Positions 35,369 to 43,359 of a stretch of DNA of 64,000 nucleotides are shown here, in pieces. Each line of letters opens with the position of its first letter. Positions within the stretch are counted from its first letter, which is position 1. Below the pieces are notes generated by a model that saw only the letters and a program-made list of their open reading frames with translations, had not been told where the DNA came from and made no database searches. The stretch lies in assembly GCF_004745945.1 (NCBI RefSeq), contig NZ_SRLE01000002.1:124001-188000 (forward strand), in the 5' to 3' direction. The DNA comes from Mangrovimicrobium sediminis (GTDB taxonomy: Bacteria > Pseudomonadota > Gammaproteobacteria > Pseudomonadales > Halieaceae). The translations under genes and the position numbers were made by a program.

Positions 35369-36541
35369 CTACCAGCGCCGTCGCCGCTGGCAGGCGCGCA
35401 CCCGCAGGCGCAGTTCCTCGGCGCGCTGCTCGGGCGTGACCACCGGGGTGTCCGCGGGCAGGTGGTCGCGCAGTGCGTTCAGCGGCACGCGTTTTATGGT
35501 CGGCACCGGCTCGCTGTCGCAGTCGTACCAGCGGCCGTAGATGCCGCCCTCGGTGTAGCCCGCCGGGTCCAGCCAGTTGGGCACGCCGGGGTCTTCCAGG
35601 GCGATCACCGCGCGCAGCCGGCCGTCGCTGCTGGCCTGCGCGTAGTGGCCGTTGGTGCTGGACAGGCGGTAGACGTATTCCAGCGCGTTGAAGTACGGGT
35701 CGTTGAGCTGGATGTTCCAGTAGGGACGGCGTTTGGGCAGGTCGGTCTCGATGATCAGCGCCTCGCCGGGCTCGAGCTGGAAGCAGGCCGGCCAGTAGGT
35801 CTGCTTGACCAGGGCGCCGGGGTAGCGCACGGGCTCGAACACGTTGTAGCCGACCCGCTCGCGCACGCCGTTCTGCATCGCGTAATACAGGTTGGTCTTG
35901 CGCGCGGGAAACTTCGCCATCGCCTGGATGCGCGTGAGAATCTCGTCCGGCGTCAGCCGCGGCTTGGGCGGGACCGCGTCCAGGCACTCGATGGAAAGCA
36001 CCGGGTCCACCTCGTTGAGCCAGTCGTAGCTGCGAAAGCGCACCATCATGCCGCCGGCCTCGGGGTCGATGGTCGCCCACCTGCCGCTGTAGCCCGCGGG
36101 TCGCGTGGCGCTGAAGATCACCTCGAAGTCCTCGCCCGGGGTGAGGCCCAGGTCGGTGCAGTCGACCTCGTTGTGGCCGCTGGGTCGGGGCATTTCGTCC
36201 ACCGTGCCGGAGAGCGCCTTCTGGGTAGTGAAGGAGAGGATCTTGCAGGTGCCGCGGTTGCCGGAGACGCGGTAGGTGAGGTCGCCGCGGATCGGCGACT
36301 GCAGGTAGATGTCGTCCGGGTTGGGTTGCAGTGTGTAGACCGGGTTCCACAACGGCGCCCAGTCCGGGTGTTCGGCGTCGGCGTGGAAAAAGGCGAAGTA
36401 GGCGTAGGACAGGCTGGCCATGGTCTGCCGGTAGACGTCCGCGCGGTAGGCCGGGTCCTCCGGGTGCCAGGTGTCCTTGAGGTTGGCCACGGCGCCTTCG
36501 AGGTCGCGCAGGTAGGCGAGGATCGTGGGGTCGATCTGCAT
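35369..36541 (-). CDS. DUF1214-domain protein, paralogue 2
   Basis: A 390-aa paralogue of the protein at 23992. The two align over their full length, with blocks such as WAPLWNPVYTLQPNPDDIYL, CLDAVPPKPRLTPDEIL, EYVYRLSSTNGH and NWLDPAG, and both end in CQRRRRW. This copy has an additional segment around DEMPRPSGHNEVDCTDLG. Function of the family is unknown. It heads the minus side of a divergent promoter region holding copy 2 of the GATAGCG palindrome, as copy 1 does for the other paralogue. A 153-bp gap separates it from the amidohydrolase gene downstream. Confidence 0.86.
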   Translation of the reverse strand: MQIDPTILAYLRDLEGAVANLKDTWHPEDPAYRADVYRQTMASLSYAYFAFFHADAEHPDWAPLWNPVYTLQPNPDDIYLQSPIRGDLTYRVSGNRGTCKILSFTTQKALSGTVDEMPRPSGHNEVDCTDLGLTPGEDFEVIFSATRPAGYSGRWATIDPEAGGMMVRFRSYDWLNEVDPVLSIECLDAVPPKPRLTPDEILTRIQAMAKFPARKTNLYYAMQNGVRERVGYNVFEPVRYPGALVKQTYWPACFQLEPGEALIIETDLPKRRPYWNIQLNDPYFNALEYVYRLSSTNGHYAQASSDGRLRAVIALEDPGVPNWLDPAGYTEGGIYGRWYDCDSEPVPTIKRVPLNALRDHLPADTPVVTPEQRAEELRLRVRACQRRRRW

Positions 36542-36608
36542 GGTATTTCCCGAGCCTTTTATTGTCTGTGGCCGACCGCCGGGGCGGGAGCGCCTGGCTG
36601 GATTTGAT

Positions 36609-36624
36609 GATAGCGTATACTATC
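36609..36624. promoter_or_regulatory. operator-like palindrome, copy 2
   Basis: GATAGCGTATACTATC differs from copy 1 (23397-23412) only at the two central bases. It lies 68 bases before the DUF1214 paralogue 2 start and ~290 bases before the divergent SDR gene, so it is best placed to control the former. Confidence 0.6.
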
Positions 36625-36795
36625 TAAGTGCGGGGCGCCAGCGTCCGGGTGACCACCGGCGCGGCGGATGGCCGTGGTGTCGGCGGCGATTCTGTTACAG
36701 ACTAGGGGCCGGCGCCGAGCGGCGGGACGGTGATCCGGGCTGTTCGGGCGCGGCGCAGCGGGCGCTGCCAGTCCTGCGCTGTATACGATAAAAAT

Positions 36796-36841
36796 CACGA
36801 CAGCACTCAAGACAACACGCACGACAGCACTCACGACAACA
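36796..36841. repeat. two 22-bp direct repeats, 24-bp period
   Basis: CACGACAGCACTCAAGACAA at 36796 recurs at 36820 with one change, each copy continuing CA. The segment is G-poor on the plus strand and stands out from surrounding GC-rich DNA. It could be a leader RNA element or binding-site array upstream of the SDR gene. Confidence 0.6.
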
Positions 36842-36915
36842 ATAACAAGCGGTGAACCGAGCGCGCGCCATCCCGGCCTCCGCGTCCGGCTCGCCAGCGA
36901 GCGGAGGCACACAGC

Positions 36916-37773
36916 ATGCCCGATACGCCACAACCCGGCCTGCCCAGCCTGGCCGGGCGCAAGATCATCGTCTCCGGCGCCGCCGGCGGCGGCATCGGCA
37001 CCACGGTCGCCGCCTGGGCCGCGCGCGCCGGCGCCACCGTGGTGGCGGTGGATGCCAGCGCGGAAAAACTCGATGCGCATATCGCACCGCTGCAGCGTGC
37101 GGGACTGGACCTGGTGCCGGTGGTCGCGGACATCCTTGACGAGGCCGGCGTCGCCTCGGTGATGGCCGCTGCGGCCGCGGCCGACGGCGACCTGCACGGC
37201 CTGGTCAGCGTGGTGGGCGGGGCGCCGCCGCCGACCTGGGGTCCGGCCACACGGCTGGCGCGCGAGCACTGGCACGCGCAGATCTCCCTCAACCTGGACG
37301 CCATGTTCTTCATCAGCCAGGCGGTCGCCGCCGAATTGCAGGCGCAGTCGCGGCCGGGCTCTATCGTCGCCATCTCCTCCATTAACGGCCTGACCTCCTC
37401 CCCCTACAACGTCGGCTACGGCGCCGGCAAGGCGGCGCTGGGCTCGGTGGTGGAGACCATGGCGCTGGAGCTGGCGAGCGCGGGCATCCGCGTCAACGCG
37501 GTGGCACCGGGACCGGTGGCCACGCCCACCGCCAGCCTGTCCAGCGACCCGCAGCGCCTGCGCCGCGGCATTCCCATGGGGCGCTACGGCGAGCCGGAGG
37601 AAATCGCCGGGCCGGTGCTGTTCCTGCTCTCGGACCTGTCCAGCTTCATGACCGGCCAGTGCCTGGTCGCCGACGGCGGCTGCAGTATCAAGTGGTGCCA
37701 CCTCACCGACGACAACCTGCCGATGTTCCTGAAAGAAGCATCGGTGCGAACCGTGATGAATATCCAGGACTAG
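36916..37773 (+). CDS. short-chain dehydrogenase/reductase
   Basis: A 285-aa SDR with the nucleotide-binding loop GAAGGGIG (residues 21-28) after the strand KIIVS. The active-site serine is in VAISSINGLTS and the Tyr-Lys pair in GYGAGKAAL. The C-terminal region has MGRYGEPEEIAGPVLFLLSDLS followed by an extension of ~35 residues (KWCHLTDDNLPMFLKEAS) not common in the family. It opens a three-gene unit with the SnoaL-like and MFS genes. It probably oxidises a hydroxyl group of the island's substrate. Confidence 0.93.
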   Translation: MPDTPQPGLPSLAGRKIIVSGAAGGGIGTTVAAWAARAGATVVAVDASAEKLDAHIAPLQRAGLDLVPVVADILDEAGVASVMAAAAAADGDLHGLVSVVGGAPPPTWGPATRLAREHWHAQISLNLDAMFFISQAVAAELQAQSRPGSIVAISSINGLTSSPYNVGYGAGKAALGSVVETMALELASAGIRVNAVAPGPVATPTASLSSDPQRLRRGIPMGRYGEPEEIAGPVLFLLSDLSSFMTGQCLVADGGCSIKWCHLTDDNLPMFLKEASVRTVMNIQD

Positions 37774-37784
37774 CGGGGCAGATC

Positions 37785-38390
37785 ATGAGCGATACCAACC
37801 ATGCGCCCGGGCGCGAGGCGCGGCTGGCGGCCATGCTCGACCGCCAGGACATTCTCGACTGCCTGGGCCGTATCAGCCGGGCGATCGACCGCTTCGACCG
37901 CGAGCTGTTCCTCTCCGGCTACCACGAGGACGCGGTGGTCGACGCCGGCAGCCTGGTGGGGGCGCCGGGCGAGGTCTACGACCGCGGCGCCGAACTGCAC
38001 GAGCACGGCCAGACCTCGACCCTGCACAACCTGCTCAACCACTACTGCGAACTGGACGGCGACAGCGCTCACACCGAGACCTATTTTTTCTATTCCGGGG
38101 TCAACCGCGACGGCAGCAACTGGATCGGCGGCGGCCGTTACCTGGACCGCTTGGAGCGCCGCGCCGGCCACTGGCGGGTGAGTTTCCGCTACACCCTGAT
38201 GGAGTGGTCGGCGACCCTGGACGGCAACGCGGTGCCGCTGTTCGAGCAGATTCCCGACCTGCACGCCAACGGCACCCCCTGCCGCACCCGCGAGGACCCG
38301 TCCTACCGGCGGCCGCTGGTCAACCGCCGCGCGCCGCGCTCGCCCGGCGACATGCGCGAGCTGAGCCGGCCGCGGGGGGACGACGCGTGA
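37785..38390 (+). CDS. SnoaL-like (NTF2-fold) protein
   Basis: A 201-aa NTF2/SnoaL_4-type protein beginning at ATG 37785, 11 bases after the SDR stop. Typical segments are the N-terminal helix RQDILDCLGRISRAIDRFDRE, the strand YHEDAVVDAG, HNLLNHYCELDGDSAHTETY, and RAGHWRVSFRYTLMEW. The pocket His and Asp residues resemble SnoaL isomerases/dehydratases and the beta subunits of ring-hydroxylating oxygenases. The final ~45 residues are Arg/Pro-rich. The stop overlaps the MFS start (GTGA), so the two are coupled. The catalytic role is inferred. Confidence 0.85.
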   Translation: MSDTNHAPGREARLAAMLDRQDILDCLGRISRAIDRFDRELFLSGYHEDAVVDAGSLVGAPGEVYDRGAELHEHGQTSTLHNLLNHYCELDGDSAHTETYFFYSGVNRDGSNWIGGGRYLDRLERRAGHWRVSFRYTLMEWSATLDGNAVPLFEQIPDLHANGTPCRTREDPSYRRPLVNRRAPRSPGDMRELSRPRGDDA

Positions 38391-39616
38391 GTGATGCACC
38401 CCTGTCCGCCGCCCGCCACTGGTGGGTGATTCTCCTGTGTTCGCTGGTCTGCCTGCTGGACGGGTACGATGTGCTGGTGGCGCCGATCAGCGTGCCGGTG
38501 TGGAGCGAGCAATGGCAGTTGCAGGCGTCCGCGTTCACCCCGGCGCTGGCCGCCACGGTGCTGGGCATGGCGTTGGGTGCAGTGTTCATCGCGCCGCTGG
38601 GGGATCGCCACGGCCGCCGCCCGGTGCTGGCACTGAGTTTTGCGGTGGTCGGCGTGGCCAGCCTGATGACAGCGCGCGCCGACAGCGTGCTCGAACTCAC
38701 CCTGTACCGGGTGGTCACCGGCCTCGGCATGGGCGCCAGCCTGACCAACGCCCTGGCCCTGGCTTCGGAGGTGGCGCTGCCGCACCTGCGCACGCGGATC
38801 ACCGTGTGGGTTTACTCCATGTCCGCCGTGGGCAGCATCATCGGTGGCCTGGTGGCGCCAGCGATTCTCGAGCGGCTGTCCTGGCAGGGCCTGTTCTACA
38901 CTGGCGGGGTGCTGCCCCTGGCGCTGGCGCCGCTGCTCTGGTTCGGCCTGCCCGCCGGCGGTGGCAGTGCGCCGGCAGCCGGCGCCGCGGGCGGCCTCGC
39001 CGGAATCATGCGCAACCTCGGTGCGCTGCTGGCGGCGCCCTACCGCGCCACCACCTTGCTGCTGTGGCTGTTCTACTTCGTTTGCCTGTTCACCATGTAC
39101 GTGATCTCCAGCTGGCTGCCGACGCTGATGCACATGAACGGCTGGACCCTGGCCGCCTCGGTGCGCGGCATCATGTATTTCAGCCTCGGCGGCGTGCTCG
39201 GCGGCTTCGTCATCGGCTGGCTGGTGGATCGCCGGCACACGGCGCTGGCCCTGTACGGCGGCTTCGCGGTCGCTGGGCTGGCGCTGCTCGCGCTGCTGGT
39301 GGCGCCGGCGGATTTATTCCTGTGGATGAGCCTGGTCGGGCTGGTGGGTGCCGGTGTGGTCGGTGTGTCCTACGCGATCGGCGCCCTGGCGGCGGCGACC
39401 TACCCGGCTGAACTGCGCGCCGGGGGTATCGGCACCGCCAGTGCCATGGGGCGCCTGGGTGCGACCCTGGCCCCGGTGTTCGGAGGCTGGCTGATTGCCG
39501 GCGGGGCCTCGGTGCTGGAAATCTTCGCCAGCCTGGTCGCGGTGGTCGCCCTGGGCCTGGTTGCGGTATTCGTGTTCAGCCGGGTGGGACTGCCACTGCG
39601 CGATGCCGGCGGCTGA
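38387..39616 (+). CDS. MFS transporter, aromatic-acid:H+ symporter-like
   Basis: A 409-aa major facilitator with about 12 membrane helices. It starts at GTG 38387, overlapping the SnoaL-like gene. The helix-1 motif DGYDVLVAPISVP and the loop 2-3 motif GDRHGRRPVL match the AAHS (aromatic acid:H+ symporter) group, where the DGxD aspartate is essential for transport. VDRRHTALALYGG is the second-half equivalent. It probably imports the aromatic or cyclic acid processed by the neighbouring SDR and SnoaL enzymes. It ends 10 bp from the convergent LLM gene. Confidence 0.93.
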   Translation: MSDAPLSAARHWWVILLCSLVCLLDGYDVLVAPISVPVWSEQWQLQASAFTPALAATVLGMALGAVFIAPLGDRHGRRPVLALSFAVVGVASLMTARADSVLELTLYRVVTGLGMGASLTNALALASEVALPHLRTRITVWVYSMSAVGSIIGGLVAPAILERLSWQGLFYTGGVLPLALAPLLWFGLPAGGGSAPAAGAAGGLAGIMRNLGALLAAPYRATTLLLWLFYFVCLFTMYVISSWLPTLMHMNGWTLAASVRGIMYFSLGGVLGGFVIGWLVDRRHTALALYGGFAVAGLALLALLVAPADLFLWMSLVGLVGAGVVGVSYAIGALAAATYPAELRAGGIGTASAMGRLGATLAPVFGGWLIAGGASVLEIFASLVAVVALGLVAVFVFSRVGLPLRDAGG

Positions 39617-39625
39617 CGTGGGCGT

Positions 39626-40495
39626 CTACATCAGCCCGTTCTTGCGCAGGGTGGCGGCCACCTCCGCGATGTAGTCGATGTGCTCGGCGGCGGTGCTGAA
39701 GCCCTGGCCCATGGTGTTGACGCAGGCGTGGGTGCCGCCGGCCTCGCCCCAGCGCGCCACGGTCTCCGCCACCGCGTCCGCACCCTTCGCCTTGAGCATG
39801 TTGCAGTGCAGGCCGAAGCTCTCCGGGTCGCGGCCGCCATCGCGCAGCAGTGTTTGCAGCCTGGCCGCCTGCTCGAAGGCGTCTGCCGCGCCGTCGGCGC
39901 AGATGAAGCCGTCGGCGATGCGTGCGGCGCGCTCCAGCGCCACATCGGCGAAGCCGCCCATGTAGATGGGAATCTGGCGCCGGGGCTTGGGCAGCAGGGC
40001 GGCGCGGTCGACGCGGTCGAACTCGCCGCTGAACTCCACCAGCGGCTCGCCCCACAGCTGGCGCAGCAGGTCGACCTGTTCGCCGACGCGCTTGCCGCGG
40101 GTGTGGAAGTCCTCGCCCATGGCGTCGTACTCGACGTAGTTCCACCCGATACCCACGCCGAGGCGGAAGCGCTGGTTGGAGAGCAGGTCGAGGTCCGCCG
40201 CCTGGCGCGCCACCAGCACGGTCTGGCGCTGGGGCAGGATGAGAATACCGGTGACGAACTCCAGGGTCGTGGTGATGCCCGCCAGGTAGGCGAACATCAC
40301 GAAGGGGTCGTGGAAGGGGTCGTTCTCGGTGTAGGGGCCCCACAGCTTCGGTTCGCGGTCGTGGGTGGCGCCGAGCACGTGGTCGTAGGCCAGCAGGTGG
40401 TCGAACCCCTGGGCTTCCACCGCCAGCCCGATATCGCGCACCGCCGTCGGCTCTCCCTGCAGTTCGTTCTGCGGATAGATAATGCCGATTTTCAT
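39626..40495 (-). CDS. luciferase-like (LLM class, F420-type) oxidoreductase
   Basis: A 289-aa TIM-barrel enzyme of the bacterial luciferase-like superfamily, subgroup annotated as F420-dependent. Motifs include MKIGIIYPQNELQGEP, YDHVLGATHDREP, VTGILILPQRQTVLVARQAADLDLLS and RFRLGVGIGWNYVEYDAMG. These form the flavin/deazaflavin pocket. Together with the Ddn-like protein at 25781 it suggests deazaflavin or FMN chemistry in the island. GGGGAGT precedes ATG 40495. The cofactor cannot be told from sequence. Confidence 0.92.
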   Translation of the reverse strand: MKIGIIYPQNELQGEPTAVRDIGLAVEAQGFDHLLAYDHVLGATHDREPKLWGPYTENDPFHDPFVMFAYLAGITTTLEFVTGILILPQRQTVLVARQAADLDLLSNQRFRLGVGIGWNYVEYDAMGEDFHTRGKRVGEQVDLLRQLWGEPLVEFSGEFDRVDRAALLPKPRRQIPIYMGGFADVALERAARIADGFICADGAADAFEQAARLQTLLRDGGRDPESFGLHCNMLKAKGADAVAETVARWGEAGGTHACVNTMGQGFSTAAEHIDYIAEVAATLRKNGLM

Positions 40496-40632
40496 GAACG
40501 ACTCCCCATTCTGAGCATGAAAGTTCTATAAATGCGCGTTTTGTGCATGGCTATCCAACGCCAGTATGCCAGAATTCAGCCGTGGAGAATGCGAGGCCCC
40601 GGGGAGCGGGGCCGCTATCAATAAGGAAGCCT

Positions 40633-41127
40633 ATGAAAACACTGCACCTGTTGCGTCATGCCAAGTCATCCCAGGATGAGTCGGGACTGGAAGATCGGGA
40701 GCGCGGCCTGACTGCCCGCGGCGAGCAGGACGCGCCGCGCATGGGCGCCGCCCTGGCCGACGAACTCGAGCCCATGGTGATAGTGGTGAGCGCGGCGCGC
40801 CGCGCGCAACTGACCCTCGAGGGTTTGTGCGCGGGCTGGCCCGGCCTGGGCGATCTCGAGCACCGCACCGAGGGTGCCCTGTACACCTTCGACGGCGACA
40901 ACCTGCAGGACTGGCTGCGCACCCAGGCCGGTGCCGGCGACAGCCTGTTCCTGATCGGCCACAACCCGGCGTTCACCGACCTGATCAACCAGCTGGTCGG
41001 CGAGAAAGCGATCGACAACCTGCCCACTGCGGGCTACGCCCGCCTGCAACTGGACATCGACGACTGGCCGAAACTGTGGCCCGGCTGCGGCACGCTGGAG
41101 CGCGTCATTCGTCCCAAGGAACTGTAA
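40633..41127 (+). CDS. sixA: SixA-type phosphohistidine phosphatase
   Basis: A 164-aa histidine phosphatase. The active-site RHG-like motif is LLRHAKSSQ with His9; family segments LTARGEQDAPRMG, SAARRAQLTLE and LIGHNPAFTDL (second catalytic His) follow. SixA removes phosphate from histidine-phosphotransfer domains such as ArcB or the nitrogen PTS protein NPr. AAGGAAG precedes ATG 40633. The 3' end overlaps the convergent LysR gene by 23 bp. Confidence 0.94.
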   Translation: MKTLHLLRHAKSSQDESGLEDRERGLTARGEQDAPRMGAALADELEPMVIVVSAARRAQLTLEGLCAGWPGLGDLEHRTEGALYTFDGDNLQDWLRTQAGAGDSLFLIGHNPAFTDLINQLVGEKAIDNLPTAGYARLQLDIDDWPKLWPGCGTLERVIRPKEL

Positions 41128-42025
41128 ACGCCCCCGGTTCCGGGTAGTCTGCGCAGGCGCTGGCCAGCAGCTCACCCAGGCGACACACCACCGGACCCGC
41201 GCGGTCCGGGTCCGCATACACCAGGTACAATTCGGCATAGCGACGCGAGCGCGCCCCCAGGGGCAGCTCGCGCAGTCGCCCGGCCTCGAGTGCGGCGCGC
41301 GCCCGGGTCAGCGGCAGCCAGGCGAAGCCCATGCCGCGCTCGATCATCGCCACTGACGTGGCCAGGTGACTGACCGTCCAGCGCTGCTCCGCGCCCAGCC
41401 AGCCGGAATCCACGCTGCGGCTGCGCGCGGAATCGCGCACCACGATCTGTCGGTGGCGCTGCAGGTCCTGCAGTGAGAGTTCGCGGCCGAGGCCGTGCAG
41501 CGGGTGGTCCGGATGGGCGACGGCGACAAACTCGGCGCGCATCAGCGGCTCGCCAAGGAAGCCGTCCGGCGTGCTGCCGGTCACCAGCAGGTCGACGATT
41601 CCCGCGGTGAGCAACTCGGCGCCGCCGGACAGCACCGTCTCGTACAGCTGCACGCGGGTATTGGGAAAGGTGTCGGACAGCGACTGCAGCACATCCGCCA
41701 GTGCCAGGTAGGGATAGATTTCGTCCACCGCCACGCGCACCTCGGCCTCGACGCCGGTGGCCAGGCTGGCGGCGACCTCCTCGATTTGCTCCGCCTGCGC
41801 CAGCAACTGCTGGGCGCGGCGCAACATCAATTCCCCCGCCTCGGTCAGCTGCGCCTTGCGTCCCACCACCTCGAGCAGGGGCAGGCCGAGCTGGTCCTGC
41901 AGTTTGTGCACCGCGTGGTTGATGGTCGACTGGCTCTTGTGCACCGCGGCGGCGGCCTGGGCGAAACCGCCGTGCTCCACTACCGCCTGCAGCATGCGCC
42001 ACTGTTCCAGGGTTGTCCGGTGCAT
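41105..42025 (-). CDS. LysR-family transcriptional regulator
   Basis: A 306-aa LysR regulator. The winged helix-turn-helix is at the N-terminus (AVVEHGGFAQAAAAVHKSQSTINHAVHKLQDQLG), followed by the linker helix and a periplasmic-binding-protein-like effector domain (VRVAVDEIYPYLALADVL). It is divergent from the pirin gene across 108 bp of AT-rich DNA, the usual layout for a LysR regulator and its target, so it probably controls pirin expression. Confidence 0.95.
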   Translation of the reverse strand: MHRTTLEQWRMLQAVVEHGGFAQAAAAVHKSQSTINHAVHKLQDQLGLPLLEVVGRKAQLTEAGELMLRRAQQLLAQAEQIEEVAASLATGVEAEVRVAVDEIYPYLALADVLQSLSDTFPNTRVQLYETVLSGGAELLTAGIVDLLVTGSTPDGFLGEPLMRAEFVAVAHPDHPLHGLGRELSLQDLQRHRQIVVRDSARSRSVDSGWLGAEQRWTVSHLATSVAMIERGMGFAWLPLTRARAALEAGRLRELPLGARSRRYAELYLVYADPDRAGPVVCRLGELLASACADYPEPGAFTVPWDE

Positions 42026-42133
42026 GATCGATAAATATCCGATAAAGACGAAAGGATTGGCGGATATTATGCGATTTAATTCCTAAAAAAACGATAATAA
42101 GCTGCTCCCTCGACTGCAAGGGAGGAACCCCCA

Positions 42134-42985
42134 ATGAAACCACGTGAAGTCATGGAAGTCCGCGCCAGCCGCGCCACCCGCGACGGCGACGGCGTCGCCA
42201 TCGCCCGCGTCGTGGGCATGGGCCACGCCCGCATGGACCCGATCCTGATGCTCGACGAGCTGCGCTCTACCGAGCGCGGGGATTTTATCGGCGGTTTCCC
42301 GCCGCACCCGCACCGCGGCATCCAGACCCTGACTTACATGAAGCGCGGCGGCCTGATCCACGAGGACAGCGCCGGCAACCGCGGCGAGATCCGCAGCGGC
42401 GGGGCCCAGTGGATGTCCGCCGGCAGCGGCGTGATCCACTCGGAGATGCCGACCCCCGACACCGGCGAACTGCACGGCTTCCAGATCTGGGTCAACCTGC
42501 CGGCGGCGCGCAAGATGAGCGAGCCGCGCTACCGCGACCTGGCCGTGTCCGAATTGCCGACACTGCAGGTGCCGGGAGTGAAAGCTGTCGCCATCGCCGG
42601 CGACTGGACGCTGCGCGGCGTCGGCGAGCTGACCGGCCCGCTGGACGAACTGGCCCGGGTGGCCGGCCTGCTGGACCTCGACCTGGCCGCGGCGCAGTCC
42701 GTGGAACTGGCGCTGGCGCCCGGCGAGAACGTCCTGGCCTACGTGTATGACGGTGCCCTGGTCGAGCGCAACGTTACCCACGGCGCTGGCCGCCTGCTGC
42801 TGACTGGCGACGGTGACAGCTGGACCCTGCATGCGGGAGGCGAGGGCGCCAGGGTGCTGCTGCTGCGCGGCGAGCCGCTGCGCGAACCGGTGGCGCACTA
42901 CGGTCCGTTCGTGATGAACACGCCGGAGGAGATCGACGAGGCGCTGCGCGACTACCAGGAAGGTCGCCTGATTCGCTCGGCCTGA
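42134..42985 (+). CDS. pirin-family bicupin
   Basis: A 283-aa pirin. The N-terminal cupin has the metal site HPHRG (residues 58-62) with HSEMP further on (GSGVIHSEM), as in pirins with quercetinase activity. The second cupin is degenerate, as usual. The family's DPILMLDELR and FQIWVNLPAARK segments are present. AGGGAGGAA precedes ATG 42134. Roles in relatives include quercetin oxidation and modulation of metabolic enzymes or redox regulation. It is divergent from its likely LysR regulator. Confidence 0.94.
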   Translation: MKPREVMEVRASRATRDGDGVAIARVVGMGHARMDPILMLDELRSTERGDFIGGFPPHPHRGIQTLTYMKRGGLIHEDSAGNRGEIRSGGAQWMSAGSGVIHSEMPTPDTGELHGFQIWVNLPAARKMSEPRYRDLAVSELPTLQVPGVKAVAIAGDWTLRGVGELTGPLDELARVAGLLDLDLAAAQSVELALAPGENVLAYVYDGALVERNVTHGAGRLLLTGDGDSWTLHAGGEGARVLLLRGEPLREPVAHYGPFVMNTPEEIDEALRDYQEGRLIRSA

Positions 42986-43122
42986 GCGGGTTGATTCCCC
43001 CGGGGCGCGTCGCGCGCGGTTGGCGACGCTGATTCCCGGGCTCCCCAGGCGGGTGCGACGGCTGCGCTGCGCTGCGAGGAGTGATAGGCTTTGCTCTTCT
43101 TTTTTCGAGCGGAGTCACTCCC

Positions 43123-43359
43123 ATGCGTATCGCCCTGTGCGCTGTCCTGGCCTGCCTGCTGGCGGGCTGTGCAAGCAAGGCTGCTGTCGGCCCTTCCTCC
43201 CGCGTCGCCTGCACCGAGCCGCGCCCCCAGGTGTGCACCATGGAATACGACCCGGTGTGCGCGGAACTCGCCACCGGCGGTACCACCGAGGCCTCCTCGC
43301 CCTGTAACGCCTGCGCCCGCGACGATGTCGTCGGCTACAGCCGGGGGCAGTGCGAGTAG
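43123..43359 (+). CDS. small Kazal-like lipoprotein
   Basis: A 78-aa protein starting at ATG 43123 with a lipobox LLAGC (Cys14). The short mature part has a cysteine pattern like a Kazal inhibitor (CTEPRPQVCTMEYDPVCAEL, then PCNACA and a final Cys), including the family's YDPVCA core. Kazal domains inhibit serine proteases. The bacterial role is unknown. The stop TAG overlaps the transporter start (TAGTG), suggesting coupling. Confidence 0.75.
   Translation: MRIALCAVLACLLAGCASKAAVGPSSRVACTEPRPQVCTMEYDPVCAELATGGTTEASSPCNACARDDVVGYSRGQCE

Larger units (their letters stand above)
36542..36915. other. divergent intergenic region between DUF1214 and SDR genes
   Basis: This 374-bp non-coding stretch contains the operator-like palindrome (36609-36624), a GC-rich middle, and an unusually C/A-rich AT-leaning segment with two 22-bp direct repeats (36796-36841). 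No ORF in it is supported. Confidence 0.6.

Noticed and set aside
33827-36607. 926-codon plus-strand frame
   Set aside because: It covers the antisense of the amidohydrolase and DUF1214 genes, both with recognisable family motifs.
36796-36841. CRISPR or attachment-site repeat
   Set aside because: Only two copies separated by two bases; no integrase or cas gene is present.
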